Both the position numbers and the translations under genes were made by a program. Positions 21,901-33,544 of a stretch of DNA of 64,000 nt are shown in pieces; position 1 is the first letter of the stretch; each line of letters starts with the position of its first letter. A model generated the notes under the pieces. The model was given only the letters and a program-made list of their open reading frames with translations, ran no database searches and was not told the origin of the DNA. Where the stretch lies: NCBI RefSeq assembly GCF_016097555.1, contig NC_054703.1, positions 9,680,285 through 9,744,284 of the forward strand. The letters run 5' to 3'. The stretch is from Gigantopelta aegis. Taxonomy: Eukaryota; Mollusca; Gastropoda; Neomphalida; Peltospiridae.

Positions 21901-22719
21901 TTATCCCGCAATCACTGTATACATTGGCATTCGCCATTCTAACATCCGCAGGATAAAGCAGATAACTTAAGACAGTAACCAGTTATTCCCTATTTATCCC
22001 GCAATCACTGTATGTATTGGCAATATATGATGACTAGATAAATCTCTATAGTTTGAGTCACTGACCAAAAATACAGGTCATGTGACATAAGCCTGACTCG
22101 ACTGGCGTATTTCAGACTAGATTTTCAATAAACATACTCTTTAAATCATTTGATTAAGTACAGAAAATATAAATAACTGTTACCTTTGTGATAACAATAC
22201 ACAACTTGTATATTTATTTATGAACTAGAGTTTAGAAACGAAGCACACGTGTAATAACAAGTGTAATGACGTAATTTTGGGAAGTGACGTCATAACATGA
22301 CGTTGCTTCTCCAGTCCTAGCTCAGACCGTGCATGTGAAATGTGACGTCATTTCGTCGTTTCCTTCTAACTGTGGCTTAAACATTTTGAGTTGCATCTTG
22401 TTATTCATAAAGAAAACAACAATAATAATATGGATTCTTGCCCATTTAATTACATTAAGAAAACATTAATTTTGTAAGCAACGGTCTGTTTATTGTAGAA
22501 CGATTCGTATACATTTCACCTGCACACTGCAAATATAGTCCACCTTATGAAACGACATAAATATGTAATGTGCAACTTACTAATAAATATAAAGTTGAAA
22601 ATATTAATTTGTTTAAATATTTTTAAAACAATGATACAACGTGAAATGAGAAACATAATTTTAGAAACCATGAGTTATTATGTCAGTCGTAAAACATGAG
22701 TTATGGCGCCACACGTATG
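21901..22719. other. Intergenic stretch, nothing supported
   Basis: Contains an imperfect direct repeat of TTATCCCGCAATCACTGTAT (about 21903 and 21997). No coding or promoter signal is convincing. Confidence 0.5.
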
Positions 22720-22880
22720 TCTAGCCCTTGGGTCGGACAGATTTATCTAGCCCTTGGGTCGGACAGATTTATCTAGCCCTAGGGTCAGACAGATTTGTCT
22801 AGCCCTAGGGTCAGACAGATTTATCTAGCCCTAGGGTCAGACAGATTTATCTAGCCCTAGGGTCAGACAGATTTTTCTAG
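22720..22880. repeat. 26-base tandem array, 6 copies
   Basis: TCTAGCCCTAGGGTCAGACA recurs at 22720, 22746, 22772, 22798, 22824 and 22850. The first two copies carry CTTGGGTCGG instead of CTAGGGTCAG. Confidence 0.95.
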
Positions 22881-23164
22881 TAGGCCTACCGTGCAAAAGC
22901 TGGATAACCCTGTCCAATGTTAAGGAAAACTCGTGTCAGGTTTCGTGTATTACCTGAGCGAGAGCGAGGGTAATATAAACATCATGGCACTTGTTTTGTA
23001 AAATCAGTACGACACACAAGCTCGTATAATAATATCTATGTGGTGTAGTAGTTTAGATGAACAAAATACATTTTAACTTTCAAAATGTTTTATGGTAGAC
23101 ATTTAGCAAGGGGTCCAACCTAAACCGTATGACACATGCTTGAACTTCGTATACCACTACCGAA

Positions 23165-23821
23165 ATGGCGGATAAAGCTCGCTTCGCTACACGACGGTGA
23201 GTACATTTTGTCTTAAAGCTACATGCTAAATGCCTTTCTGATTAAAATAATATTGTGATACGGCTCTAGAATGAATATTCTATCCATCTATTTACGAAAT
23301 TCTCGATTTTGTTCAATCACAAAAAAAGCTATTGAACCTCGTTGTTTTGACGGCCAAAACAAGCATGATCAAAGTTTTTTTGGTGTTAATTTAAGGAAAC
23401 GAGTTATATTTATATACTTGAAAAGTGTCATTATCAAAGTCTATATACCCAGGGAGCTAAATTAAGCAAATACGTTTTCGAAAGTAATTTTATTATTGCC
23501 CATTCAAGAATTTGCTCATAGCTTAGGCATATCTTCATCTACTCCCCCGGGTTTAGGACACCTACACCTAATCGTATGTTCCAAATTTTGTTTTTCAGAA
23601 CAGTTTGTGAAGACTGCAGCCAACTATATTATGAAAGGTCTGCCGTCCGCAGACACGTGGTTGTCCATCACGGCAGACCAGGCGGGCACCATTGCACTGA
23701 CTGTGTACAAGTGTTTTCAAATCGGAGTCATCTCCAAGAACACCGCGTTTCCAGATTCAATGGAATGAATTATCTAGTTTTTATATATTGTTTAATACAT
23801 CGACATTATAATGCCATGTAG
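23165..23821 (+). CDS. Zinc-finger (C2H2) gene, two exons visible, 3' end open
   Basis: Exon 1 is 23165-23196: ATG in good context (CCGAAATGG), coding MADKARFATR, then the donor G|GTGAGT. Exon 2 starts at 23599 after TTTTTCAG. The interrupted arginine codon is completed across the junction and the frame runs into a C2H2 finger, CEDCSQLYYERSAVRRHVVVH, then a linker and a second CxxC (CTDCVQVFSNRSHLQEH). The second finger lacks its last histidine before the frame drifts into unlikely sequence, so exon 2 probably ends near 23740 and further exons are missed. Such fingers bind DNA or RNA; the role is unknown. Exon 1 start and both junctions are predictions from sequence. Confidence 0.55.
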
Positions 23822-24000
23822 TATTAGTGTGTTATTAGTCCCCCTCTGGACACCCAGAACACCAATCCTAGTATATGGATACATGCCGTGCATCTCGAAT
23901 AGGTCAAAGTGACTTTGACTCTGACCCTTAACCTACATCTGTGTTTCCAGATGTGTTTACACACAATGTAATGACACAGTGGCGTAGGAAGATGCCAAAA

Positions 24001-24110
24001 AGTGTGTGTGTGTGTGTGTGTGTGTGCGTGCGTGTGCCGGCTGCGAAACCTGTACCTACCAGCCTTATATCCGATGGCTTAACCACGGCACCACCGATGC
24101 CGGTTATTAA
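24001..24110 (-). repeat. (GT)n tract and 5' fragment of SINE family S3
   Basis: A GT run at 24001-24032 abuts the complement of an S3/S1 head (CTGTACCTACCAGCCTTATA, then CCACGGCACCACCGATGCCGG). The 79-codon frame here is not a gene. Confidence 0.75.
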
Positions 24111-24249
24111 AGTTCCAGTCTCTGGTTACCATATTATAACATGTACCAATATGAAATACAAGCTCACAATGCACTTTTAAAAAACTCGTGTGTGTTCGCT
24201 ATGAACGGAGATCGTCAAAAGTATACGCTTGATTCGTCGCCTGCGCCGC

Positions 24250-24560
24250 CATAGCTGAATGAATGAATGTTTAACGACACCCCAGCACCAAAAATACATC
24301 GGCTATTGGGTGTCAAAGTATAGTAATGCAAACAAATAAAGTAATGATCAACATCAATATAAAAATTCAAGATTTAAACAAAAACACATTGTAAAGAACT
24401 GTGCAAAAACACAAATATCACAGATAGATACTGACTTTTACTCAAAACTTCAATTTTGTGCTGTATTGGCCATTCTCAAAGAGAATGTTACACCCCTGCA
24501 CCACGGTGAGGTTACAGCACGCGCAGAGGCCGCCATAGCTCGGCAAAGCACAAACGACAG
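24250..24560. mobile_element. SINE-like element with AATGAATGAATG start
   Basis: GAATGAATGAATGTTTAACG, then ATACATCGGCTATTGGGTGT, shares the T2 tail theme but continues into a different body ending near GAGGTTACAGCACGCGCAG. It is likely a fourth SINE family; one clear copy is in the window, plus partial relatives at 31.3-31.7 kb. Confidence 0.45.
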
Positions 24561-24934
24561 CCTGTTGTCAGTTTCAGTTAACACGTACGTTTGCCGATTT
24601 CAAATTGTAGGGTTCGTCTAAAAAATTAAAAGATAAATCTTGCGCTGTACGAAGAACGTTCGGTTGAGGATACGGTACTAGAGTCTTTCGTTAAAACCTG
24701 TTTGATCATGACAACGTATTATCGACAATCGTACCTTCCTATTTCAGAATTAATATTTTATAAAGTGTTAGTAGAAGTTTCAAAGTTTAATTTGTATACT
24801 AGTAACACATTAATCATGTATATATTTTAAAAATAAAATATACTAAAGCAGACAATAAACGTTTTCACTTCTTAATTTTACGTGTTAAAATCGACAAATT
24901 CAAATAAATATCCTTTCGTTTGGAAAGGGTAAAG
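24561..24934. other. Intergenic stretch, nothing supported
   Basis: AT-rich with no supported feature. Confidence 0.5.

Positions 24935-24968
<34 letters not shown>
24935..24968. repeat. Poly-G tract
   Basis: An unbroken run of about 33 G at the left border of repeat R1 copy 2. It resembles the G run at the SINE head at 6658-6687 and is prone to sequencing error. Confidence 0.9.
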
Positions 24969-24972
<4 letters not shown>

Positions 24973-24994
24973 CGACATCAAAGTTAGAGCATAT

Positions 24995-25773
24995 TGATTT
25001 AATAATCATCCGACGCCATCGAACCGTAAAAAAATGTATTGAGTGCGTCGTTAAATAAAACATATCCTATCCTTCCTTCCATCTGCTGTTCGATGTCTAA
25101 CATTTGGTAATTTTGACATATAATCTTAGAGAGGAATCGGGTGCATGTGCAGGGGGAGGGTATTGGAGGTCGAAACCCTTACTTGCCCAAGCTTAAACAA
25201 AAATAAAATGTATTTTCTGGGGGAGCATGGCCCCATATAAACTTCTCTCAAGACAGTCTATAACCCCAACCCCGCTGAAATCCCTGCACACGCGCCTTGG
25301 AAACCCGCTACATTTGTTTTTAGCAAGGGATCGTTTATATGTACCATCCCATAGACAGGATATCACATACCATGGTATTTTATATATCCGCCGATGGGGA
25401 TCGATCCTAGACTGACCGCGCATTTCCAAAAAACACCTTTTTAGGTCTATGTAATTACTTAAAATAACATAGTCTTGAAGAAATGTTACGTAAATCGAAC
25501 ACAGTACCCTCTTTCTCTTCCCCTAGAGCGTTACCTAATTAGTAACACCCCCTTACATGTAACGCGTATGCCAACAGCTGGCCACTGTCAAAATTTAAAG
25601 GAAAATCCCCTAGCCACGACCCCTGGAAAGGTGTTGTACCATACCTCTATGGATATAAATATGTTTTGGAGATATGAGACGACCCCTCAATCAAGACAGT
25701 TAAATTTGTTCAAAAAATGCGAAATCTCATGTGATCTCTTGTTGGGGAATTCCACACTTGTGATAAGCCAATG
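24995..25773. repeat. Dispersed repeat R1, copy 2 (no SINE)
   Basis: Matches 1045-2214 without the S1 insertion. Holds the empty site TAATTAGTAACAC at 25536-25548. It ends where a Tc1-like element begins. Confidence 0.8.
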
Positions 25774-25775
25774 AA

Positions 25776-26740
25776 AAACAAAAGTGACAGAAGTGAGGTC
25801 AAGTTCAGTAATGAGTAAAAGCACGTCTTGCTCGAAGACATTCAGTACAACGACGTCGCATGCTGCTGACCAACCTCTGAAGAAGGCCTGTGGAATTGCT
25901 TGCCATTCTGCTTGGAGGTTCTGTGCCAATTCTTGGAGATTGTTAGCGGGTGCATAATTGTCACACAGTCTTCTTCCCAACTCGTCCCAATTATCCTCTA
26001 ATGGTGCCAAGTCAGGGGAATATGCCGGCCAATCCATATGTATGACCCATTGCTGCTGTAGGAACTCCGTTGCCACCCTGGCTGTATGCGGCCGCGCATT
26101 GTCATCCTGTAGGACGGAGTTTGGGCCTATGGTTCCAAGTGCAGGGATTACCAAAGGACGAAGAATTTCATCTCTGTATCGAACACCAGTCAGATTTCCC
26201 ACCACAACGTAAAGAGGAGTCCCATGGTGAAAATAAATCCCTCCTCAGATAATTACGCTACCACCCCATATCTGTGACGTTGTCGAACGTTAACGTCAGC
26301 AAACCTTTCACCTGGTCGACGACAGACTCTCATCCTGGCATCATTGAACTGTAATGTAAACCGTGACTCATCAGCAAAAATAACCCTATTCCACTGTTAA
26401 CGTGTCCAACGACGATGAAGTGTACACCACTCGCGACGTACGGTTCGATGGCGTGGCAGAAGGGGTGGACGAATTGCTTGTCGTCGACTGCGTAAGTGTT
26501 TGTTCTCATAGACGGTTACGAATGGTTTGATCTGACACTTGGGTACCAGTAGCAGTTCGAAGATTATCTCTTAATATTCTTGTCGTGACAGTACGTTGTC
26601 GTGTGGCCATATTGACAACGTACCGATCTTGTCGATTTGTTGTTGATCTTGGCCGGGGACGTCTTTGTAGAGAATTTGTGGTTTGACAATTTGGCTAACA
26701 TTAAGTCTTTGTGCAACATTTCTTTGCAAATGACCATCTT
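25776..26740 (-). mobile_element. Tc1/mariner-like transposase gene, degenerate
   Basis: The minus strand reads the N-terminal helix-turn-helix region near 26690-26540 (RQDRYVVNMATRQRTVTTR, TQVSDQTIRNRL) and the catalytic part at 26205-25850: GVRYRDEILRPLVIPAL, then LQDDNARPHTAR with the second Asp of the DDE triad, and YSPDLAPLEDNWDELGRR with the terminal Glu/Asp region. The C-terminal 170 codons are open, but several stops and shifts lie between about 26210 and 26520, so it cannot make an enzyme. A further fragment in inverse orientation lies at 26975-27075. Confidence 0.85.
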
Positions 26741-26974
26741 AAAGCCAGGCGAAAGCCCTACCCCTATCTTCTAATGTCATATTCCTGCGAGGCATACCGA
26801 TTTTTAAACTTGTACCAAGCTAACATGTTAAATGTATGTCGACAGAAACCTATGCACGTGCAACAACATTTGTACGTGTGTTTCATGTTCGGTAAAATTA
26901 ACCTTTTATACAAAAATAATAGCTTCATGTAATCGATACAATGTACGGTAGTTTTTCTCTATTTTGTTCATTTT

Positions 26975-27075
26975 TGCAAGACCATTGGTGGGATACAGAT
27001 ATGAAATTTTTCGTCCTTTGGTAATCCCTGCACTTGAAACCATAGGCCCAAAACTATTGGCATCGAATAGTGTTT
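26975..27075 (+). mobile_element. Tc1-like fragment, inverted relative to the copy at 26 kb
   Basis: The plus strand encodes GYRYEIFRPLVIPALETIGP, a close match to the RYRDEILRPLVIPALGTIGP segment of the 25776-26740 relic. Confidence 0.8.
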
Positions 27076-28030
27076 GCGACATTGGTTTATTAGTCACAGG
27101 CATAGTAGATTATAATTTAACAGTGGAAATACTGTCGCTTTCATTACGATGGTATTATTGTAAAATACAGTTGCACATGTAAGATATGTGCTTTCCCTTA
27201 ACTTGTTTTGAATAGTATATTAATTGTGTGTGAATGGTGATGCATCATCTTCTGTCTACCAGAGTACAAGTATACGCAATCCGTCAAATGTGTCATTGTT
27301 CCTCTGACTAGTGTGGCTGTTGTTAGGAATTGCCAGCTTTCGTATGAACCCGTTTCGTTGTTTTCCCCACTGACAACCGTGGTAGTGTTATATGAACATT
27401 GTAGGATACGTGCTATACTAACCGTATGCATCTCGATGTATGTCTAATATATATAATCATATACTAGCTTACATTTCCAGTGCAAAGTATGTGCTATGTT
27501 TCAGATCACATACATTAAGAATTTTATAACTTTGCAAATTAGATGTAAATTAATGGAGGTGACAACACTAGGTTTATTGACATTTAAGGAAACATACTAG
27601 GATAGCACTCCATAATTGACGTATGCATCCATAGTCATCACGTAGAAACATTTCACTAACAACTTTACATTTTCCCAGCGTTCAGAAAAACAACATCATT
27701 AAGCACTAGTTTATTTTTATGTAAGAATATCCAAAATGACGGCATTCGAATTTGACGTCATTTCCATTCAAAAGTACAACACTTCACATATCCTTACGGA
27801 ATTTGAATATCGGGTAATGGCTGACTGGAATTAAAGTTGCGAACACAGTTTACAAAAACAACAACAACAACAACAAATAAAAACATTGAGCTGGAGATTA
27901 TATGATAAAGATAGTATTAGGGTGTATACTACCAAATCAAATCCCATAGACGACAATAGTAACATATGTGGCTAAAACTCCTACCTGCAACGTATCAACC
28001 GACATAAACGCCACGGATATAAATACTACC
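27076..28030. other. Intergenic stretch, nothing supported
   Basis: AT-rich. An (ACA)n tract lies at about 27856-27878. No coding signal was found. Confidence 0.5.
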
Positions 28031-28046
28031 ACCCCTTACACTTAAA

Positions 28047-28480
28047 GTGAATCAGAAAAAAATGGGGGTCAAGCTGCTCGTTTCTGAGATAACGGGTAGC
28101 GTCTATGACTACCCTAGTTTCGCACAAAATTCGAGTACTTTTTTTTACAGGTACCCCATACATGTTTCAAGCACAAGGCTACTTGACACATTGGTACTAG
28201 ATGAAATAAAATTGCAATTTTTTTTTTACCCAGATGAAACTATTATTTTTTACAACCAACACACTCACATTTATAACCAATCACAGGACTTGTGGTGTTC
28301 ACTTCTCTATCAAAAGTTCGGTGCACCTCGAACTTTGACCCAGCCGGAAGTTATTTGGTTTAGTACTACCATTACCCTCATGTGTTTCTGTATCGTCAAT
28401 GTCATATATTGGGAATACAAATGTGCATCCCTAATATATGATATTGACGGTACCGAAAAGCACACTGGTAATAATACACA
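28047..28480 (+). other. Long open frame of doubtful status
   Basis: An uninterrupted plus-strand frame of about 145 codons (from MNQKKMGVKLLVSEITG to EKHTGN) runs into the microsatellite at 28483. It has a hydrophobic stretch (STTITLMCFCIVNVIYW) but crosses homopolymer runs (TTTTTTTTAC at 28205-28225) and shows no domain I know. It may be part of a dispersed non-coding repeat rather than a gene. Confidence 0.25.
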
Positions 28481-28482
28481 CA

Positions 28483-28781
<299 letters not shown>

Positions 28782-28831
28782 CGTTTACGTATGATGCCAT
28801 TTTATTAAAAAAGACACCGTTTCATAGGTCC

Positions 28832-29057
28832 AACCAGTGCACCACGACTGGTATATCAAAGGCCGTGGTATGTGCTATGCCTTCTGTTAGATGCACATAC
28901 AAAATAACTCTTGCTGCTAATCGAAAAAATAGCACATGAAGTGACGACAGCGGGTTTCCTCTCTCAATATCTGCGTGGTCCTTAATCATAATATGTCTAA
29001 CGTCATATAACCATGAATGTGTTGAGTGCGTCATTAAATAAAACATTTACTTCCTTG
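28832..29057 (+). mobile_element. SINE (S2 body, tail T1), 5'-truncated
   Basis: CCAACCAGTGCACCACGACT, then GTATATCAAAGGCCGTGGTA and tail T1 (GTGTTGAGTGCGTCATTAAA). Confidence 0.85.
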
Positions 29058-29800
29058 CGTGTCATATAAATTTACCTCATTTGAATGGCTGACTGGAATT
29101 TTAGTTAGGTATAAAGTTTACGAAAAAGACGTTACATTAAGTTTGGTATTAGATGATAAAGGAATTACTATTATCACCAGAGGCAGACTTAATACAATTT
29201 TTATTCCTAATATACTCTTCAAAATGTAGGGTCGTATTTATTATTGTATGGATATTGAGTCGACCACCGTTATGTCGAACTTGCTGGAGTCGATATATCG
29301 CTTGTGTCGATATGACTGGTCGGTCCCGGCCAAAACGTGTGTTAACTATCATGTTTTTATTTCAGTTGAGTTGATACGTTTGAGTCAAGATTATGTTTGT
29401 GTCGATATATGTGTTTGGTCCCAACGTAGAATTTTATATTGAACAAATGTATCTATGTGTCGATAATAATAGTATGTGTTAAAATAAAAAAATATATATT
29501 TAAAACGATAAATATGAATTGCGCAATCGGAAATCAATGCCGTACCAGTATTGTGAGCATGTAACCAACCACCAAAATATATGCTAATATTTGACTGTAA
29601 ACACATGATTGGTACATGTTTACTGTAACACTTCACGTGCTCGATGAATGAATAAAATTATCTAATCCATTGATTATCTAAACGTCTCCAATAATGAACA
29701 ATATGCCTCCGTCTTTAAAAACTAGTGTATGCCCCTTTAAAATGTAGATTAAAACCCATCATAACTAGTGACAATGATAAGTATAATATATTTCTCTTTG
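29058..29800. other. Presumed 5' flank or intron of a GPCR relic
   Basis: AT-rich; a short M1-type end (AACTAGTGTATGCCCCTTTA) at about 29719-29739. No gene is supported. Confidence 0.4.
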
Positions 29801-29803
29801 CAG

Positions 29804-30370
29804 AAGATATCTCATGAGGAACAATATGCTACTCTCAAAACAGAAACTGTTTCCAGTGGATCAAACATCCAGCTTTACAAAAGGCATCTACTGGTCTTAA
29901 CAAATTCACCTATATAAATTATTCTGGAAACGAAGATCCATTACCAATCGATGACGTATCATCTCTTGAAATATGGCCATATTTTGAAGTATATGGTTCT
30001 ACATACTGTGGCATTGTATTGCTTATATGTGCTGTGGGTATTATTGGGAACATCTTGGTGTCCATTATGATTGGAGACAAGAAACTGAATAGCCTATCTT
30101 AGTCCGTGTGTCTGAAGGTTTTGGCGGTTTCTGACTCGTGGTTACTAAGTATAATGCTAATCAGTGAAACTGAAAGGACGTTTTCCCTACAGCAATGAAC
30201 TCAATTAAGCAACGCATCGTAGTCATCAATGCACTCTGTAATGGATCTATCACCGTGGCTGGTAGATGTATTTTCTCTTGACAGATACGTCTGCGTATGT
30301 TTTCCACTGAAACGGTAAATACTTTGTAATAGGAAAAAAGCCATCGTCTTTTTCACGTTGATTGGTCTTG
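29804..30370 (+). pseudogene. GPCR pseudogene 1 (TM1 to start of TM4), cut by a MITE-derived array
   Basis: It starts after a splice acceptor (TTTCTCTTTGCAG) as in the intact receptor. The frame gives TM1 (CAVGIIGNILVSIM), TM2 (VCLKVLAVSDSWLL), the loop SETERTFSL and, after a frame change, the TM3 end (DLSPWLVDVFSLDRYVCVCF). A TAG lies at 30110-30112 after NSLS and a further frame change near 30195. The gene stops at TM4, where the 51-base array begins at 30371. It is nearest in sequence to 17546-18706 and 34329-35290. Confidence 0.85.
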
Positions 30371-31037
30371 GCGCTCTTACAACTTGATTATCGTCGTATA
30401 ACCCACCAGTCGTTAATCTGAGCGCTCTTACAACTTGATTATCGTCGTATAACCCACCAGTCGTTAATCTGAGCGCTCTTACAACTTGATTATCGTCGTA
30501 TAACCCACGAGTCGTTAATCTGAGCGCTCATACAACTTGATTATCGTCGTATAACCCACCAGTCGTTAATCTGAGCGCTCTTACAACTTGATTATCGTCG
30601 TATAACCCACCAGTCGTTAATCTGAGCGCTCTTACAACTTGATTATCGTCGTATAACTCACCAGTCGTTAATCTGAGCGCTCTTACAACTTGATTCTCGT
30701 CGTATAACCCACGAGTCGTTAATCTGAGCGCTCTTACAACTTGATTCTCGTCGTATAACCCACGAGTCGTTAATCTGAGCGCTCTTACAACTTGATTCTC
30801 GTCGTATAACTCACCAGTCGTTAATCTGAGCGCTCTTACAACTTGATCATCGTCGTATAACCCACCAGTCGTTAATCTGAGCTCTCTTACAACTTGATTA
30901 TCGTCGTATAACCCACCGGTCGTTAATCTGAGCGCTCTTACAACTTGATTATCGTCGTATAACCCACGAGACGTTAATCTGAGCGCTCTTACAACTTGAT
31001 TATCGTCGTATAACCCGCGAGTCGTTAATCTTAGCGC
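30371..31037. repeat. 51-base minisatellite, 13 copies
   Basis: GCGCTCTTACAACTTGATTA recurs every 51 bases from 30371. The complement of the unit matches the inside of the MITE at 49287-49518 (CGCTCAGATTAAC, then TATACGATGATAAT and AGTTGTAGGAACG). The end of that MITE follows directly at 31038-31115 (complement of CTGTCAACTG and GGTTGGCCAAC). Confidence 0.9.
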
Positions 31038-31119
31038 ACCCGTCGTAAGTGGGAAAATGACAACGCAACCGTCGAGTTGGCCAACCTTCTGCTTGTAGTT
31101 GATAGTCTGAATCTATCAT

Positions 31120-31312
31120 ATTCCCATTAGTAGCAGCAGGTTTTTTATACACATATTTCCACACATAGGATAGTGCATACCAAAGGCCTGTCATATACCA
31201 GTCGTTAGCGGACTGGCTGGAACGAGAAATAGCTCAATGAACCCATCGATTGGGGATCGATTCCAGACCGACCACGGATGAGATGAGCACTTTATCACTG
31301 GGTATATGCCCC
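31120..31312 (-). mobile_element. SINE family S2, tail lost
   Basis: Complement of body and head: CATTAGTAGCAGCAGG, CATACCAAAGGCCTGTCATA, GGGGATCGATTCCAGACCGA. Confidence 0.8.
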
Positions 31313-31690
31313 ATATATGTATGGATGAATGGATGGATGAATGAATGAATGAATGAATGAATGAATGATTAGCGACATCCTAGCACAAAAATGCACATAT
31401 ACTATTTGGCGACAAACAAAGGTAAATATATGAATATGATTATTTAAATTGAACATAAAACAAAATAATATAATTGTGTGCAGTGTAAACATCACTGGGT
31501 ATATGCCCCATATATGTATGGATGAATGAATGAATGAATGAATGAATGATTAGCGACATCCTAGCATAAAAATGCACATATACTATTGGGCGACAAACAA
31601 AGGTAAATATATATATGATTATTTAAATTGAACATAAAACAAAATTATATAATTGTGTGCAGTGTAAACATCATGAATAAATTAAATTAC
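31301..31690. repeat. 197-base tandem duplication with (GAAT)n
   Basis: GGTATATGCCCCATATATGT at 31301 recurs at 31498, and the following (ATGA)n, TTAGCGACATCCTAGCA and GACAAACAAAGGTAAATATA are repeated. The unit resembles the AATGAATG-type SINE at 24250. Confidence 0.85.
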
Positions 31691-31856
31691 AGTCGAAATA
31701 AACAACCTAAAGTTGATAGACTAAACCAGAAACATGACGCATTGTAATATATCCGTGAGCATTGTATATATATATATATATATATATGGATGAAATTAAC
31801 ATCCTTAACGTAGTTGTTCACCTATTTGCATTGTTCATTAAATTAGTTTTTTTTAT

Positions 31857-32098
31857 TACCGGCCTCGGTGGTGTCATGGTTAAGCCACTGGCCATAACAG
31901 TGGTGGGTACTGGGTTCTCAGTCCGGTACCGGCTACCACTAAGAGCGAGTTTTAATGACTCAGTGGGTAGGTGAAAGATCAATAGACCCTCTTCTCACTC
32001 ACTAACCACTAACGTACTATATTGTACAGAGAGCACCGAAAGCCGAGGACAGCGTACTTAAACCTTAATTGGATATAAGTACGAAAGTAAGTTGAAAT
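31857..32098 (+). mobile_element. SINE family S3
   Basis: S1-like head (ACCGGCCTCGGTGGTGTCAT) joined to a different body (AGAGCGAGTTTTAATGACTC, CACTAACCACTAAC) and 3' end (CCTTAATTGGATATAAGTAC). Confidence 0.85.
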
Positions 32099-32736
32099 GG
32101 TCTTTTGGATATTTCCGATGCTCAATTATAATGGATAGGTAATATGCCACCTATACTTCCCTTCATTGTTAGGCTGTTGATTCAAGAGATAATGAATTAC
32201 CAGATGGTTTTTCATGTGATCAAAAAAAAACCTTGTGGATGTCGACACAGACACAGACACAGACGCAAATACCTTATGTGCGCATACCACCCATCACCTA
32301 TAGACCTGCATAGTGACGTAACCTCGACGTCACATAGTCCATTACGTCATCAGCTTTCCGTTGACGGTGTAATTAAATCTACATCTGATGAGTGAGAGCA
32401 ATTCAACTCTCTCACGAAACAAGCCTGTCATGTAGAGATAAACATACACTTTTAACGATGTATCTGGCTCCCACACGGTTGAGCACTCTATAAAATTGCG
32501 TCTTTCAACTCGAAAACGACTACTATATATATATATATATGTATAACGCAAAGAAAACGCAAAAACAACTTTTCATTGCAAATAATGACAAACTATTAAT
32601 GAATTCATGGATAATGTAATATGACTGGTATACATGAGATACATTCACACGGAAACATGGCCAGTTATCATCAGTAATCGAGTTGCATTCGTAATGGAAA
32701 AAGTTCCCCCCCCCCCCCCCTCCCCCCATATGAAGG
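32099..32736. other. Intergenic stretch with simple repeats
   Basis: (AT)n at 32522-32540 and a C run at 32704-32726. No gene is supported; frames over the C run are artefacts. Confidence 0.5.
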
Positions 32737-33060
32737 TCAGTATCTGGTGTTTCCGCCATTGGCCCGTGAGCAGGCATGAAGACGACGGGGAAAGGATTGG
32801 CACAAACATTTCACATAAGCCACAGAAATGTTCCACCCCTCCTCCTGCACCGCCTGTGCAAGCTCAGCGACGTTACTCGGTGGTGGCTGGCGGTGACGTA
32901 CACGACGTCCTAACTCATCCAACATGTGTTCAATTGGGTTCATATCCGGTGAAACGGCAGGCCAGTTCATAACGGTGATACCGGCTTGTTGCAGGAATGC
33001 CTGGGTAATTTTTGCAGTATGTGGACGGACATTGTCTTGTTAAAACAGAAGGGGACCTCC
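32737..33060 (-). mobile_element. Tc1-like transposase fragment
   Basis: The minus strand gives TAKITQAFLQQAGITVMNWP followed by AVSPDMNPIEHMLDELGRRV, the C-terminal part of a DD34E-type transposase. It belongs to a different subgroup from the 26 kb copy. The N-terminal half is absent. Confidence 0.85.
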
Positions 33061-33259
33061 TGGTCTCCACATTTAAACGAGTTTAGGTTTTGTTCATAGA
33101 CGGATTCCGAAAATGAATAATATTCCATATGCCAACATTAATCACCATTAATTGGATGCACACAATAGCCAATGTGCATTTTATTGTGCCTGAGTGTTGT
33201 TAAAAATGTAAAACATTTGACAATGTTGATATAATTATAGTCTTAGAGGAAACGCGCTA

Positions 33260-33515
33260 CATTGTTCAACCCCCGTCATTGGGCTCATTGGGCTGCATCT
33301 CGTACGAATGATATATCAACTACCGTAGTATGTGCTATCCTGTCTGAAAGGTGATACCTATAAAATAGTCCTTGCTACTAATGGGACATGTAGCGGGTTT
33401 CTTCTCTAAAAATCATATGTCAAAATTACCAGATGCGTTGACACCCAATAGCCGATGATTAATAAATCGATGTGCTCGAATGGTGTCATTAAACAAAACA
33501 CACTTTTACTTTATA
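33260..33515 (+). mobile_element. SINE (S2 body, tail T2)
   Basis: CCCCGTCATTGGGCTCATTG, then TATGTGCTATCCTGTCTGAA and tail T2 (ACCCAATAGCCGATGATTAA, GGTGTCATTAAACAAAAC). Confidence 0.85.
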
Positions 33516-33544
33516 TCCACACATTGATCTCAGTATCCTGTATC

